From contig QXCR01000047.1 of the NCBI GenBank assembly GCA_004380135.1, forward strand, positions 1-64,000: DNA of 64,000 nucleotides, read 5' to 3'. The DNA comes from Stemphylium vesicarium. Its lineage: Eukaryota; Ascomycota; Dothideomycetes; Pleosporales; Pleosporaceae. The stretch's first letter is position 1. Each line of letters starts with the position of its first letter. This document shows, in pieces, positions 35,169 to 45,727 of this stretch. The notes beneath the pieces were generated by a model. It was not told the DNA's origin, made no database searches, and saw only the letters and a list, made by a program, of their open reading frames with translations. The translations under genes were made by a program, and so were the position numbers.

Positions 35169-36171
35169 GGGGTCACAGGCGCTCTTGGAACGTCCTCAGC
35201 CTCTATCCAGTTCGTCGTAAAAGTCAAAAAGGGCCTCGGAGGGTGTTGGCAGACGGAAGAGACAATGTATAGCGTGCATTATCACTGTTGGGGGTGTCGC
35301 GTGGGCTGTTTTGTGTCGCAGCTTGGGAACGATGACCACGCGGTGTCCTGCTCTCCTCTGATTGGCCAGCTGCCTAGTTCAATATATCACGCCGACGATG
35401 GCGCCTCGAATGAGAGCGTCACAAGAGAAGCGTGGGCGTCGCAACCACTGTAGGCCTTCGCAGAGCTGCATCGGAGAGAACGAGTGGGCCTAGCTGCGAT
35501 GTGGGATTGCTGATGGCGAGCGCTGCGGAAGGTCGAATTGAAGCACGTGCTTGCCTTTTCCCCTCCGCCGGGCGTGGGTATGGCACTTGAGCAGGGTATC
35601 CAGTAGTCAGATAAGAAAAAGACCCGGGATACTTGACCAAATTGCGCTGGATGATGGCATATCTATCCAGCACGACGAGTTGGTGGTGTGTAGACTGTGT
35701 CGCATGTGAAGATGGCAATCGTCTGCGGGACCCTGAATTCTGTTGTTGGCGAACTGCAGAGGCCATGACCCACCATTGGGGAGCGTAAAAGCAACCCCAG
35801 ATATGAATGTGGGTCGAGTCAGTAAAGGGCTTTTCAGTGCCACACCTGAGTCGTAGTCACTTTGTACCTCTTCACAGGAAATAATATAGCAGTGAGATCC
35901 TTGATTGCAGCGAAGATAGGAAACAGCGACCGGACTTTCGAACCCGGTAAGCGAGCCCATAAGGCGCCGTTTATCATGAGGACCTCGTTTCAGATCAGGG
36001 AGACAGTGGTAGTAAGAGGGAATGTGTTTGTTCCAACAGAAGATGGTGTTTGCCTTGGAAATTTCATTAAAGTGGTACCGTTTTCGCAAGAAAGAACAGC
36101 GCAAAACAAATCCAGAGTGTTCTAGGAAAGACCTTGACAACCGAAACTTATGGCCTTATACGAAGGAACGA
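35169..36171. other. bHLH upstream region
   Basis: Promoter side of the bHLH gene and the 3' flank of the HET pseudogene. A perfect short hairpin, ACCGG/CCGGT around a TTCGAA centre, lies near 35929-35948. It is not a tRNA arm, because the loop is too long. No gene is seen. Confidence 0.45.
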
Positions 36172-38025
36172 TCATACGATGACAAGAGTTTCCTCTGGTG
36201 CATCAATGTCCTTGTACTGTTGCATTGGGAAAATGTTTGCGACGCTAACTATGCGAAACATCCCCTCGTCCGCCTCACGGAGAATGCAGGGTCCCTCAAT
36301 ATTGTCGATCTGGTATACCCACTCGCCAGGATGAACAGGATCCCGGCTCAGCCCTACGTGGTCTTTCGACGTAATGAACAGGTACTTGGCTAGTGATGTC
36401 TTGAGGAACGCGAGATAGTTGCGGCTCGCATTCTGACACCAGATTTGCGGATCTGGCTGATCCTCAGGTGGATCAACCAGGCCTCGAAACGCCCGATAAG
36501 AATTGTATACAGAATCGTTGTGGGGATCATGATGACTCTCTAGCAAGAAAATGAAGGCTGCCGATGAAATCGACATTTTGTACGTGATCTTTTCGGCTTG
36601 ATGGGTCTCGCGAACCTTTGCATCCTGACTGATGGCCTGTTGAAGTAGATCCAAGAATTTCAAAGCCTCGCTTTCCTGATGCTGCGACATTGAGGTTACT
36701 TCTCTTGGATCTGGATTGCTCGTTCCCACGTTCATCTCATATAACTTGTATCTTATAGATTCGACTTTGCCGATAGACCGAGCTGTCACTTTGAGAGCTC
36801 TATTTCCATCATTGGTCGTGAATATTTCCGTTTCTGGACTCTTGTACACGCAATTCCTATCGAAGAAAGCCCAATATGACGTGTTCGACCAGTCGGGTAC
36901 CCATGATGGAAGTCTTCCGTACTCTGTAGAGTGATGGCACAAACAAGACACACTAAACAACCCAGCCATTCTTATCAAAGCTTCTGTGAATTCCGTAAAG
37001 ACTTCTGCCACTGGTAAGGAGTAGTCTACACGAAGGCCACACACTTCAGTGTCGATAACTCGTCCAAACAAGCCATACGCGAGGTCTCTCGGGTCTGAGC
37101 ACTGCAGTTCCTTACCAGCCGCTAACTGAATGTAAAGATTGCCTTGCTGCATGATTGTGGTGAGAGATCGGCGTGAAAGATATGTAAATCGGCCCCATGC
37201 TATGGATGTCAGAAGATTCGCCGAAGACACCCCATGTTTCAATAAGGTCACAAACGACCACAGCAGGAAATCCCGACCAGTATCATAGAGACCACACACG
37301 AAGATGGCTTCCTTATGAAGGGCTACTTCCTGACTAACCTATACGCGCTTATACCATTGCCGCCCAAAAAGAGCTTTGAATGGCTCAACGGGAAAGTCGG
37401 TGTTGCTTAGATCACGGAATTCTCGTTCAAGGGCTGCCCGAGAATCGTCGGAATCTTCATAATTTCCTAGGTCTTTCCAAGCCACATTACTCCCGTCTGC
37501 TGATACCCCAAGCCATGCAATGACCATGGAGGTAGATGCAAAGATATCGCCCATGCGTTGTACCTGTACGCTCTTCTCATGCGAGCTTTTCTGGTCGATA
37601 CAGATGGCATCCACTCAGAGGGTAAGAGTCTTATCCTGCTCCTGCAAGTGCTCAAGAGCAACAGCAAGATTTTCAGTCGCATCAAAGATCGTTTCGCCAA
37701 CCAGTATTGGACGTCGTATCTGAGGATCGCCCCACGTGTACGATAAGCCGACGTAATCGGGCTCATGCTCAGGAGAGCTTGTGGTGAGTTCACAGCGAAC
37801 CACGCTCTGCTCATTCCAGTTGACGTTGTATCTTTTGGGAAGTAGGTACAGGAACCGTAGCTCGGTAGTCGGGTCCTGGAGTGGTTTTGGCTCGTAAATT
37901 TGGAGATTGTGAAGGTCGGACAGCCCTGGAGGTGGAGGGTTGGTAAAGCGATCGGTTAACGCCAGTTTGTAGGCTTCGCTTCTAGAGCGGCAGGATATGA
38001 TGCCTACTCACATGCCAAAGCGCAT
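36172..38025 (-). pseudogene. HET-domain (heterokaryon incompatibility) gene with nonsense codons
   Basis: One reading frame runs about 600 codons and carries HET motifs in order: YVGLSYTWGDP, DAICIDQ, VQRMGDIFASTSMVIAWLG, FKALFGRQWYKRV and VSQEVA. It then continues through DPRDLAYGLFG and LPSWVPDWS, both typical of HET proteins downstream of the core. Two stops interrupt it: TGA at 37617-37615 just before DAICIDQ, and TAG at 37341-37339 between KRV and VSQE. Both sit where the family has an almost invariant Trp (TGG), so each is a single G-to-A change. A third TGA follows the ATG at 38013, but the 5' end is unclear and may involve an intron. HET proteins trigger cell death on fusion of unlike strains. 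Here a functional product looks unlikely. Confidence 0.85.
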
Positions 38026-38400
38026 GCGGTGTGGCGAGAGAGAGTAGTTAAACTGTCTTGGAGTGCACTTTGCGCGGTGTTTAGGCAGCATCAGAAGGCT
38101 CCTGCCAGGCTGAGGTCTCTACCCCACCGTCACATGAGCACGACTGGGAGGTCCTCCAATGTTAGCCTTCGTTTAACTCGATTAGGTAAAGTGGACATGG
38201 AGAGTGCAGGTGCGACCCAAGGCCGAGCCCACCAACTACGCATTGCGACAATCTGATCTTCTCCAAATTATGAGCGAGCAAAACAAGAAGACGGTTGAAG
38301 TGAGGTAACAGCTTCCTTTTTGTCTGGGAATATTACATACCTACACCTACAGACACGCGCCAGGAACCCCAATCGCTCACGAAGAACGACACAACCCAAA
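38026..38400. other. intergenic, no gene seen
   Basis: Separates the 5' end of the HET pseudogene from the 3' end of the MDR reductase, both on the minus strand. Nothing recognisable. Confidence 0.45.
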
Positions 38401-39474
38401 TCAAATGGACGAGTTGTTCTTATCAGACACCCTGAAATGCGTCTGAACCACCTTTCCCCCATCCCTATACCGATCCAACACCTCATTAACCTTATCCACA
38501 TCCAACCCCTTAACAGTCTCATATGCCAACGGCACCAACTTCCCCTCCTCCAACAGCCCACCTAAACGATCCCAAAACGGCTTTGCCGTCTCCGCCCTGA
38601 TATGCGACAGCCCCAAGACATCGCGCAAAGCATACCCCTCATTCTTCTCTCCCAAAATCCTGCTTTCATCTATAGCACCGCGGCCAGAGAGCAAGCGCGC
38701 AAGCATCCCAGTCCTGCTGCTTGAGAGAGCGCTGAGAGCGAGATGTTGGTTTGCAGGTGGGTTTACAGCGTCGTAAGCGTAGATGAGGTTGTCGCCGACG
38801 ACGTCGCGGATGCGCGCCAGTACTGCTTCGGAGCCGCCATGGCGGTCGACGACGTGCGTGGCGCCGTACCGTTTAAGCTCTGCTTCGGAGCCGCCGACGA
38901 CGACAATGGTGCCGATGCCGGCTAGGTGGGCAAGTTGGACGCCAAAGCGACCGCAGTTGCTTCCTCCGCCTATGATGAGCAGCGTGGTTCCGGCATGGTC
39001 GAATGCGTCGTCCCCTTCTTTGCTTGCCCAGGGCGCAGAGATTCCCAAGCCACTAGGGTCGAAGAGGGCGATGAGCCCTGCGAGTGCGTTTGTTGGAATG
39101 GTAGCCGCCTCGTCGTCTGTGAATCCGGCTGGGATTTTGGAAGAAAAACTCTCGTCTACCACGGCGTATTGTTGCATCGCTTTTTGGGCATTCGGCATGT
39201 TTGATTGTGAGACGATCCTGTCACCAACTTTGTACTTGGTAACTTCGGGCCCAAGGGCAGTGATGATACCTGTTATATCATTTCCAAGGACAGTGGGGGC
39301 GTTGTCCTGGACAAAAAGACCAATGTCGCGGACTTTCTGGTCGTGCGGGTTCAGACCTGCCACAGTGACACGGATTTGGACTTGCTTGGGGCCAGGCTGA
39401 GGAATAGGCCAGTCCGACACAGTGTGTACGCGTCCGCCGACTTCGGTAACAAGGAGAGCTGTTTGTTTCGACAT
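38401..39474 (-). CDS. MDR-superfamily reductase (ToxD / enoyl-reductase-like)
   Basis: Starting at MSKQTALLV the protein has 357 residues. The N-terminal GroES-like domain has GPKQVQIRVTVAGLNPHDQKVRD and VLGNDITGIITALGPEV. The zinc-binding GHE and structural four-Cys lobe of true alcohol dehydrogenases are missing. The Rossmann fold begins with LLIIGGGSNCGRFGVQLAHLAG (about 195-216), a glycine-rich NAD(P)H site. This pattern belongs to zinc-independent medium-chain reductases of the LovC/ToxD sort, acting on enoyl or quinone substrates, in the cytosol. An in-frame upstream ATG at 39567 would add 31 residues, but a TATATA element at 39544-39549 lies inside that extension, so I prefer 39474. 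No synthase that would use a trans-acting reductase is nearby. Confidence 0.87.
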   Translation of the reverse strand: MSKQTALLVTEVGGRVHTVSDWPIPQPGPKQVQIRVTVAGLNPHDQKVRDIGLFVQDNAPTVLGNDITGIITALGPEVTKYKVGDRIVSQSNMPNAQKAMQQYAVVDESFSSKIPAGFTDDEAATIPTNALAGLIALFDPSGLGISAPWASKEGDDAFDHAGTTLLIIGGGSNCGRFGVQLAHLAGIGTIVVVGGSEAELKRYGATHVVDRHGGSEAVLARIRDVVGDNLIYAYDAVNPPANQHLALSALSSSRTGMLARLLSGRGAIDESRILGEKNEGYALRDVLGLSHIRAETAKPFWDRLGGLLEEGKLVPLAYETVKGLDVDKVNEVLDRYRDGGKVVQTHFRVSDKNNSSI

Positions 39475-39540
39475 TTTAGTACTTATGATGGTACGTCTCG
39501 CAAGGGGTTGGTAAGCGACGAGAGAGATTGAAACTGGTAT

Positions 39541-39550
39541 GAGTATATAG
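39541..39550 (-). promoter_or_regulatory. candidate TATA element of the MDR reductase
   Basis: CTATATACTC on the minus strand lies about 70 nt before the preferred ATG at 39474. Its place within the otherwise open upstream frame argues that this frame is not translated. Confidence 0.45.
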
Positions 39551-40284
39551 CGCTTGCGAAACCACATTTGTGATGTCCATCAATTTCTCACCAACAAAGC
39601 TGCTGTTTTATCATAACATCGTAGACATAGATTTCAAATCAGAGCGACAATGATTACTTGCAATGGAGTTCTGTCAACATTCTCTCCGTCGTTCCTAGCC
39701 AATGAACATCGAACCAGTCGCTTTGTCATCAGCTGATTTTGTCAGCCGAAAGATGTCGCAATCGGTCCAAGCGTGTATAAGTCCAAGTATGTGTAGGTTT
39801 ACGCACGTATCGTCTTTGAATATGAGCCGTTTGCGGAGGATGATTGGTAAGCAGTCACCACCATTCCTGGGGTTCCTTCCATGCTCGGATTGTGCAGTCG
39901 CATGTTCTGTGCGTCGAGAAGACCTTCGACGGCACTCTCCTGCAAGAAGCCATACGGCTCACGTGGATACGGTGAAAATAAAGGAAGCAAAGACTGGTAA
40001 ATGATATGCGGGCAGGATTTCTGCTGCTCAGACTTGGGCGAAGCTAGTGAAAAAGACGGTGATGCCTGAAGTGAGGGGTAAAGAAAGTTTCCATCACCGA
40101 TCTCATTTTGCGTTTTTTTGGTTTGTGTGCTCGCCCGCATCCTGGCTTTTACTCTCAGGCTAGGCATGATTTTTTTGTCGAAAGAAAGCCGGGGTTCGCA
40201 CTGGAGAGGTGGAGAAAGTACGCGGCTACCCACCGCTTCATGACCCAAGAGTAACGAGAAGGTAGTACTAGAGCAAACAAGTGT
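39551..40284. other. intergenic, no gene seen
   Basis: Promoter side of the MDR reductase, then the 3' side of a degenerate HET-like fragment. No coding region is supported. Confidence 0.45.
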
Positions 40285-40593
40285 TTAGTCGGACGGGGCA
40301 CGAAAGATCCAAAGGCCGTCCAAGTTGACACCTTGGTTAGCAAAACTCTGAATTCCTCGGCGCTGCATGTCGATGGCGATGACCCATGTTTCCACATTAA
40401 GCTTCATTCCAGCCCTGTATAACGCCGAAAACTGACCTTGAGATGGAAATCTCACATCACACGATCTCGGGCATTGCATGTGCCGCGTCGGTGGATCTAC
40501 AGATAGACATTGGTGAGGCGACTTGGTGGATGTAGTGAAGTCCTGCGTATATGTTGAGAGGCCAACGTAATCCATAACTGCTTTTAGTGGCAC
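40285..40593 (-). pseudogene. probable degenerate HET-domain fragment
   Basis: About 100 codons open on the minus strand contain DYVGLSTYTQDF, which parallels the HET start DYVGLSYTWGDP seen 2.5 kb away. Next come CLSVDPPTRHMQCPRSCDV, like the ...VDG...TRSCDVAL segment, and ETWVIAIDMQRRGIQ, like WIDAICINQRDIQ. The expected Trp-Gly-Asp and Cys-Ile residues are lost and no complete domain follows. It reads best as an old relic of a second HET gene. The resemblance is by eye and modest. It could be chance in a short frame. Confidence 0.4.
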
Positions 40594-43500
40594 GCTGGCT
40601 TCGCCTCATAGTCCTGATTTTACACGTGCATCCACTGCCGTCTAGATCACCCCGCCTTGTTGTAGACACAGCCGACCGTTTTGTTTTGCATTGGCGGATC
40701 TGTCGCACTCCCCGCAAGCCCGGTTGCTATTCACAGCCGGTTGTTGAGATGCGCTCTATGCTGCAAGTACGATCGATCATGCCGAAGCACTGTCACTCTC
40801 TTACCGGTCAATTGCCGCAAAAGGAAGCAAGGCCGTTATGCGCGTCTTGACGGTGGATAACCCGATCATACTGATCAAAAGGTCGGTGTCGCTTCATTCG
40901 AACGCGTTGAATGATTGGAGAGCATGTATGTAAATCTTCGTGGACCATAGCAAGATTAACCATGGCGTAAAAGCAAGCGCATGTAATGGGAACTGCCGTC
41001 TCGGATAGCAACGAACGGGAAGCAAGGGAGCTTGACTTCCTCACCGTCCTTGAAAAAACCAAGGATGGTGCGCGGCGACCGAAAGCCGTATTCGTTGCCG
41101 GAACGACCAGTGTGCCGAACGGGCGTAGTCATTATTCGGCTGGCATCTCGCGGAGCCTCATGCAGCATTCATGCTTCAACCTTGCTCCAAGTAAATATGG
41201 CGGTGGGCATGAGCTATGACGCAGAGCAAAGTCCACCTGTCCAAAACTGCTTGTCAATGCGTGATACTGCTGGGTGAGGGCCTGTTGCTCAGGTGGCTCG
41301 CTAAAGGAACAAGCTTGTTCCCTATACCATGACTCACCGCTCAAGTGGTATCTTTTGCATCAACCGGCGGCTATCGATTCGCGAGCGGACGCTTTTATAG
41401 CAAAGCTCTAGCGAATAGAGGAAGCTCCTGCAGAATTAAAAAGAGCAGCTGATATGGTCGCGTGATGGGTTCGGATTTTGTAGTTTTTGAGCCACCGTTC
41501 AGTGGCGGGTGTCGCTGAGTGTTTCAATTTGGGTCACGATTGTGCGACTGAAGCGGCCGAATCGGATATCAGTAAAGCCGCCGGCGGTGACATGGCCGAT
41601 CGATGGCGACAACGCGCGAGGCGAAGCGGATCCAAGGTGGTAGTGAGATATACCATCGGACGTAAGCCTAATCGTGAAGATCGCTGACGCCGATGGGTCA
41701 TAAGTGACAAAGCGTATTGCGCGTTACATGCAACAATTCGTCCGCGACGTTGAGGCGGAGCTTCGCCACAGGGGAAGTTATTGACGTTTCGCTTGTGGTA
41801 TCCCTGCGAGGTAGATCGTACCCGCGAGGGCTCGTGAAGACGTGTGGCTCGGGGCGCCCATGCCAAGGGTTTATTTGCACCGCCACACTGCTGAAACTCA
41901 CTTTCGCAATCCCAGTGTAATGAAGTGGTAATACAACAGCGATTCGTTGGGCTGGATGTGATATTTTGGGTGGTGCGTTATGCGGCTAGACAGCTCGCAT
42001 GTAGACAGATGCACTCAGCCGCAGTGTCGTGGCAGGCTAACGTGGTTGTTCAGCGAATCCGCGACGCTGCCGTCTGGTGTCTGCACACGATAGGGCTGCG
42101 CAAACCTGAGTGATGCGTCATAGCATTTCTGGTTAGTATTCAAGGGTATCGCAGTGGCTTCCATCCCACACCGCGTTTCTGTGGTCCCGGAGTCGGTATT
42201 GAGGACAGATGTACAGACTCATCCGCGCTTTGCCCACGGCGGGTCCAGAATGAGGGGAAGCCTCACTTCGAGATGAGTCCATGACGATAGCGACATGCGA
42301 GAGCGGAGTAAACAATTCTGCAGGTCATGGGGAGTCATAGCAACGCATGATGCTGGTGGGTGCGAAGGAATACGCAAGGTGAGTTGTCTGATAGCAAAGT
42401 GGGACCTCTGGAATTTTGACATGCAAACCGCTTTGTGGGATGGCTCGGTAGGGACGCAAGCCGATGAGCCACAAGGTTGAGGGCGGATGTAATCCAATAG
42501 GGGCCGGACCTCGAGGCAAAAATACCAGTTGAGAACTGTGTGCCGAGAAATTACGAGGAGCATGTTGACGGGAGAGACGAGACAATTTGCGACCCGAGCG
42601 TTGACTTGATGCGCCCCACGGATATAGGCGTTCTGCCTCGTCCAGTCAGATGCGAGGTGAAAGGTACTTGCGCTGCGAACTTGCTTTATTGAGCCATAGT
42701 GAGTGTGAGCGGGGAGATCAAACCATGCTGCCGCGAACATTTGCTTTGTTGTTGGTGTTTTTCATCGAATCAACAGAGCCCCGCTGGCGCGATATGCAGC
42801 CGTAGTGGGCCCATGGACTACAGAATGATATGCCTTGGAAGAGGGTGCAGAAGGTAGAAGTAGCGGTAAACAACAACGCGCGCCCCCAGGCCAGCGACCT
42901 GGGTAAGCTGTGAGACATTCGAAAAATTTTCACGGGCGGGAAATTAGGCTTCGTACAGTGGGCAGAGGGAAGTTCGAGAAGGGATCCGAGCCATAGAGTG
43001 CGGCTCTGAGCTGATGGCAGGGCCTCCCTAGCAGTGATAGTCGCTCCCCAACCGACGCGGGACGACGTTGAATGGTGGACCTTCCGCTGTTTCGGATGGG
43101 CGCACTCCAGCCAGAGTGCAGCCGAGGGCCGCGACGATGGCCCAGTGTAGCGTTTGTGCTAGATAGTAGATGGTGTACCATGAGGTAGGATAGGGAGACG
43201 TCGCAAGCTGAAAAGTATGGTTGAGAAGAATGTCGTAGATCAAGATGGTATATGTTGGTGCTGGTCGATTGCTGGCCGGCCACTGCAGGACTAGCTGCGT
43301 ACGACGACCATGTGGGAGTATGGTATGTGCGCGGGTGCCAGGAGGTGCTCGCAGGCAGAGGGCACAGGCAAAAAGGACCGTGTTATCGCATCCGCAATGC
43401 AGCGAGCCGTGAATCCTGCCCAACGAGGGATCAATGTTTAAAGGCGAGTGGGCCTTTGTTGGACGCAAGGAGCACCGTTTGAGGTCAGCTCAGCAGCAAA

Positions 43501-44503
43501 CGAAACAGGCTGGAAACGATGACAGCTGGGACCAAAGCGATGCTGCACAGCATGTGGCACAGCAGATGAATGGAGCAGTGCGTGTAGTAGTCCTGCTTCC
43601 GGTAGAGCATTCTCGCAGCGCGGGCTTCTGAGAGGCTGGCAAGGAATACGGGGAAATAGAAAGCAACATGTGTTTCCAATATTACTGCACCCCCCCTCCC
43701 CCCCCTCCCCCTAAGACAGAACAAAATATAGGACAGGCTGGGCGCAATGCCGCTCCGACCAAGCCGGTATGCGTCAGGCATCAACCGGTGCGCAGTGTTC
43801 TTTGCAGCCTATGCTTACGCGCCTCGCCTTGGGAGAACTGGCAGAGAAATTTGGAAGAGTCAGAGGCCGTGTGGGAGGACGTGTAGGGTTCGGGGCTAGC
43901 TTCCCAGAATACTCGTGGACAATATGGCACGGAGGCACTGCATGTCAATCTGACCCATGGACCCGTAGATGAGGGTATGCCATCGACCGGGGGCCCTTGG
44001 GCTGCACCATCCAGGATTCCAGGCAGCTAGTGAACGGCGCGACAGGGGTGAGCGTTAGGGTGGATGAGCGCCCGCTGAGGTCCGCGCGCGGAAAGAGCGA
44101 AAGAGGACTCGGTCTCAAAAGCAGGCGCAGCCCCGTCGCTTCTCTTTTGCGCACTCGAAATCACACCCCATTACCAACCATTCCAGACGTCCCCTACACG
44201 TCTACGCTTTCCATATCGATTAGGATCCTCTGCTCTGGATCCTTCTGGCACACTCTAGCATCGGAATCATTCCACACCCAATGTGCAGCAGACAGAGCCG
44301 GATTTCCCTTTTCCTCCCCTACGTCGCTGCTCCTCCACACATCTCCTCCGCCCTCTGCCACGGCGCTCGAAGAGACTTGTTTGTTGGCTTGCACATCCCC
44401 AGGTGAAGCCGGCACCGGCCTGGATTTCTTGTCCGCTCGAATCCGCATACGAACATCACAACCACTACCCACCATCACCAACACCAACACCACCTCCGCG
44501 AAC
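40594..44503. other. gene-free stretch, 3.9 kb
   Basis: Many short open frames on both strands, none with recognisable motifs or good splice structure. Base composition is not markedly AT-rich. A C-rich run at about 43687-43712 is the only notable simple sequence. The last ~500 bases are the leader and promoter of the gene at 44504. This may be further decayed accessory DNA adjoining the HET relics, but I cannot show that. Confidence 0.45.
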
Positions 44504-45727
44504 ATGTACGCTCCACAGTATCCCACGCCTCCTCCGGGCTACATGCCATACGACTACCACCGCACCACGCCGCCCATGTCCCCCGGGCCCGGCACCAACT
44601 ACTACTCGCCCCGCCACGCTCCCCAGATGGCGACGCCTCGAGGCAGCCCCAAGGTCTCAGGCCACTCCCGCCGCGCATCGCACGCCGTGCCGCCACAATA
44701 CCAGCAACAGTACGCCGCCTCACCGCGAGGAGGGGCCATGCCTCAGTATGGCGCTGCAGAGTTCACAGCTCCGCGCACATACGCGACGCCGAGAGGCACC
44801 CCCGAATATGTAAGTTATTTTGGTTATACTGTTCCAAGCCGGCATCGCCGCGACACAGACGTGCCGCCTCTCAAGCGCAGCAATCGCGAGAGGAAGCGTC
44901 GCCCGTCCGAGTCAGCACGTCAGGTCTACACCAGAGTTGTCTACGACGACCGAGGCTACGGCTACGAATGCGATTACGACTATCCACCACCGCCGTACGA
45001 ACAGTACGCGCGCCACGACATGTACCGAGGGGATGCTGATCGCTATTACTATGATCAGGTCCCAATCTATGATCCAGAGCCCAAATCTAGCCGCCCGCGA
45101 CGAGCCTCTGCCTCCACCCGACAGCCAGCCGCCTCTCCCAAGAAGCCAGCCCCGAGCAAGTCCAGCCCCAAGGCCACCGAAGAGGATGCGCGCCGTGCTG
45201 GCATTCCTGCCGGCTACTCATACAAAAACTGGGACCCCACCGAAGAGCCCATCATGCTCCTAGGTTCCGTCTTCGATGCCAACTCTCTCGGCAAGTGGAT
45301 TTACGACTGGACAGTCTTCCACTACGGCCCCGCAACCCCTCTCGCCGAGATGGCGGGCGAGCTATGGCTCCTCCTCATCCAACTCGCCGGCAAAGTCAAG
45401 AGGGCCGACGAGACCATGCCCAAGATCCGCAAGAAGGAGAACCACGAGATGGTCGAGGACTTCCTCGAGAGTGGCGAGCGCCTTTGGGTTCGCTTCGCCA
45501 AACTCCTCAAAGTATGCGAGGATTACATGTGGAAGGCCGCCAAGAAGGAGACGGGCAAAGAGAAGCCTGTTTCCATGGGCAAGAACAGCGGCAAGGAGTT
45601 TGTCGAATCCATCTTCGGTCGCGACCGTGAACTCGAGAAGACTGAGAAGCTCATGACCGGTATGCGCCTCTGGTCTATGCGTTTCGACGCCAACTGCGAA
45701 GACATCCTACGATACCCATCTGCCTAG
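44504..45727 (+). CDS. conserved fungal protein, Pro/Tyr-rich N-terminus, function unknown
   Basis: From MYAPQYPTPPPGYM the frame gives 407 residues. The first ~215 are low complexity, rich in Pro, Tyr, Ser and Arg. From GYSYKNWDPTEEPIMLLGSV onward a compact conserved-looking domain begins: NSLGKWIYDWTVFHYGPATP, AEMAGELWLLLIQLAGKVKRAD, ENHEMVEDFLESGERLWVRFAKLLKV. It is helical and has no enzyme motif I know. Similar proteins are often labelled cell-wall glycoprotein gp1-like, but that label reflects only the Pro-rich part. A GTAAGT at 44811 and CAAG at about 44876 could define a 66-bp in-frame intron removing 22 residues. The frame is also open for 169 codons upstream of the chosen ATG. Confidence 0.8.
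   Translation: MYAPQYPTPPPGYMPYDYHRTTPPMSPGPGTNYYSPRHAPQMATPRGSPKVSGHSRRASHAVPPQYQQQYAASPRGGAMPQYGAAEFTAPRTYATPRGTPEYVSYFGYTVPSRHRRDTDVPPLKRSNRERKRRPSESARQVYTRVVYDDRGYGYECDYDYPPPPYEQYARHDMYRGDADRYYYDQVPIYDPEPKSSRPRRASASTRQPAASPKKPAPSKSSPKATEEDARRAGIPAGYSYKNWDPTEEPIMLLGSVFDANSLGKWIYDWTVFHYGPATPLAEMAGELWLLLIQLAGKVKRADETMPKIRKKENHEMVEDFLESGERLWVRFAKLLKVCEDYMWKAAKKETGKEKPVSMGKNSGKEFVESIFGRDRELEKTEKLMTGMRLWSMRFDANCEDILRYPSA

Noticed and set aside
35929..35948. TTCGAA-centred hairpin resembling a tRNA T-arm
   Set aside because: The stem encloses a ten-base loop, and no anticodon or acceptor stems can be drawn around it.
4224..39474. A secondary-metabolite cluster combining the AflR-like factor, two transporters and the MDR reductase
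   Set aside because: These genes are spread over 35 kb among housekeeping genes, and no synthase, terpene cyclase or tailoring P450 is present.
39475..39567. 31-residue N-terminal extension of the MDR reductase, possibly a targeting peptide
   Set aside because: A TATA-like element lies inside it, and family members start at the MSKQ position.
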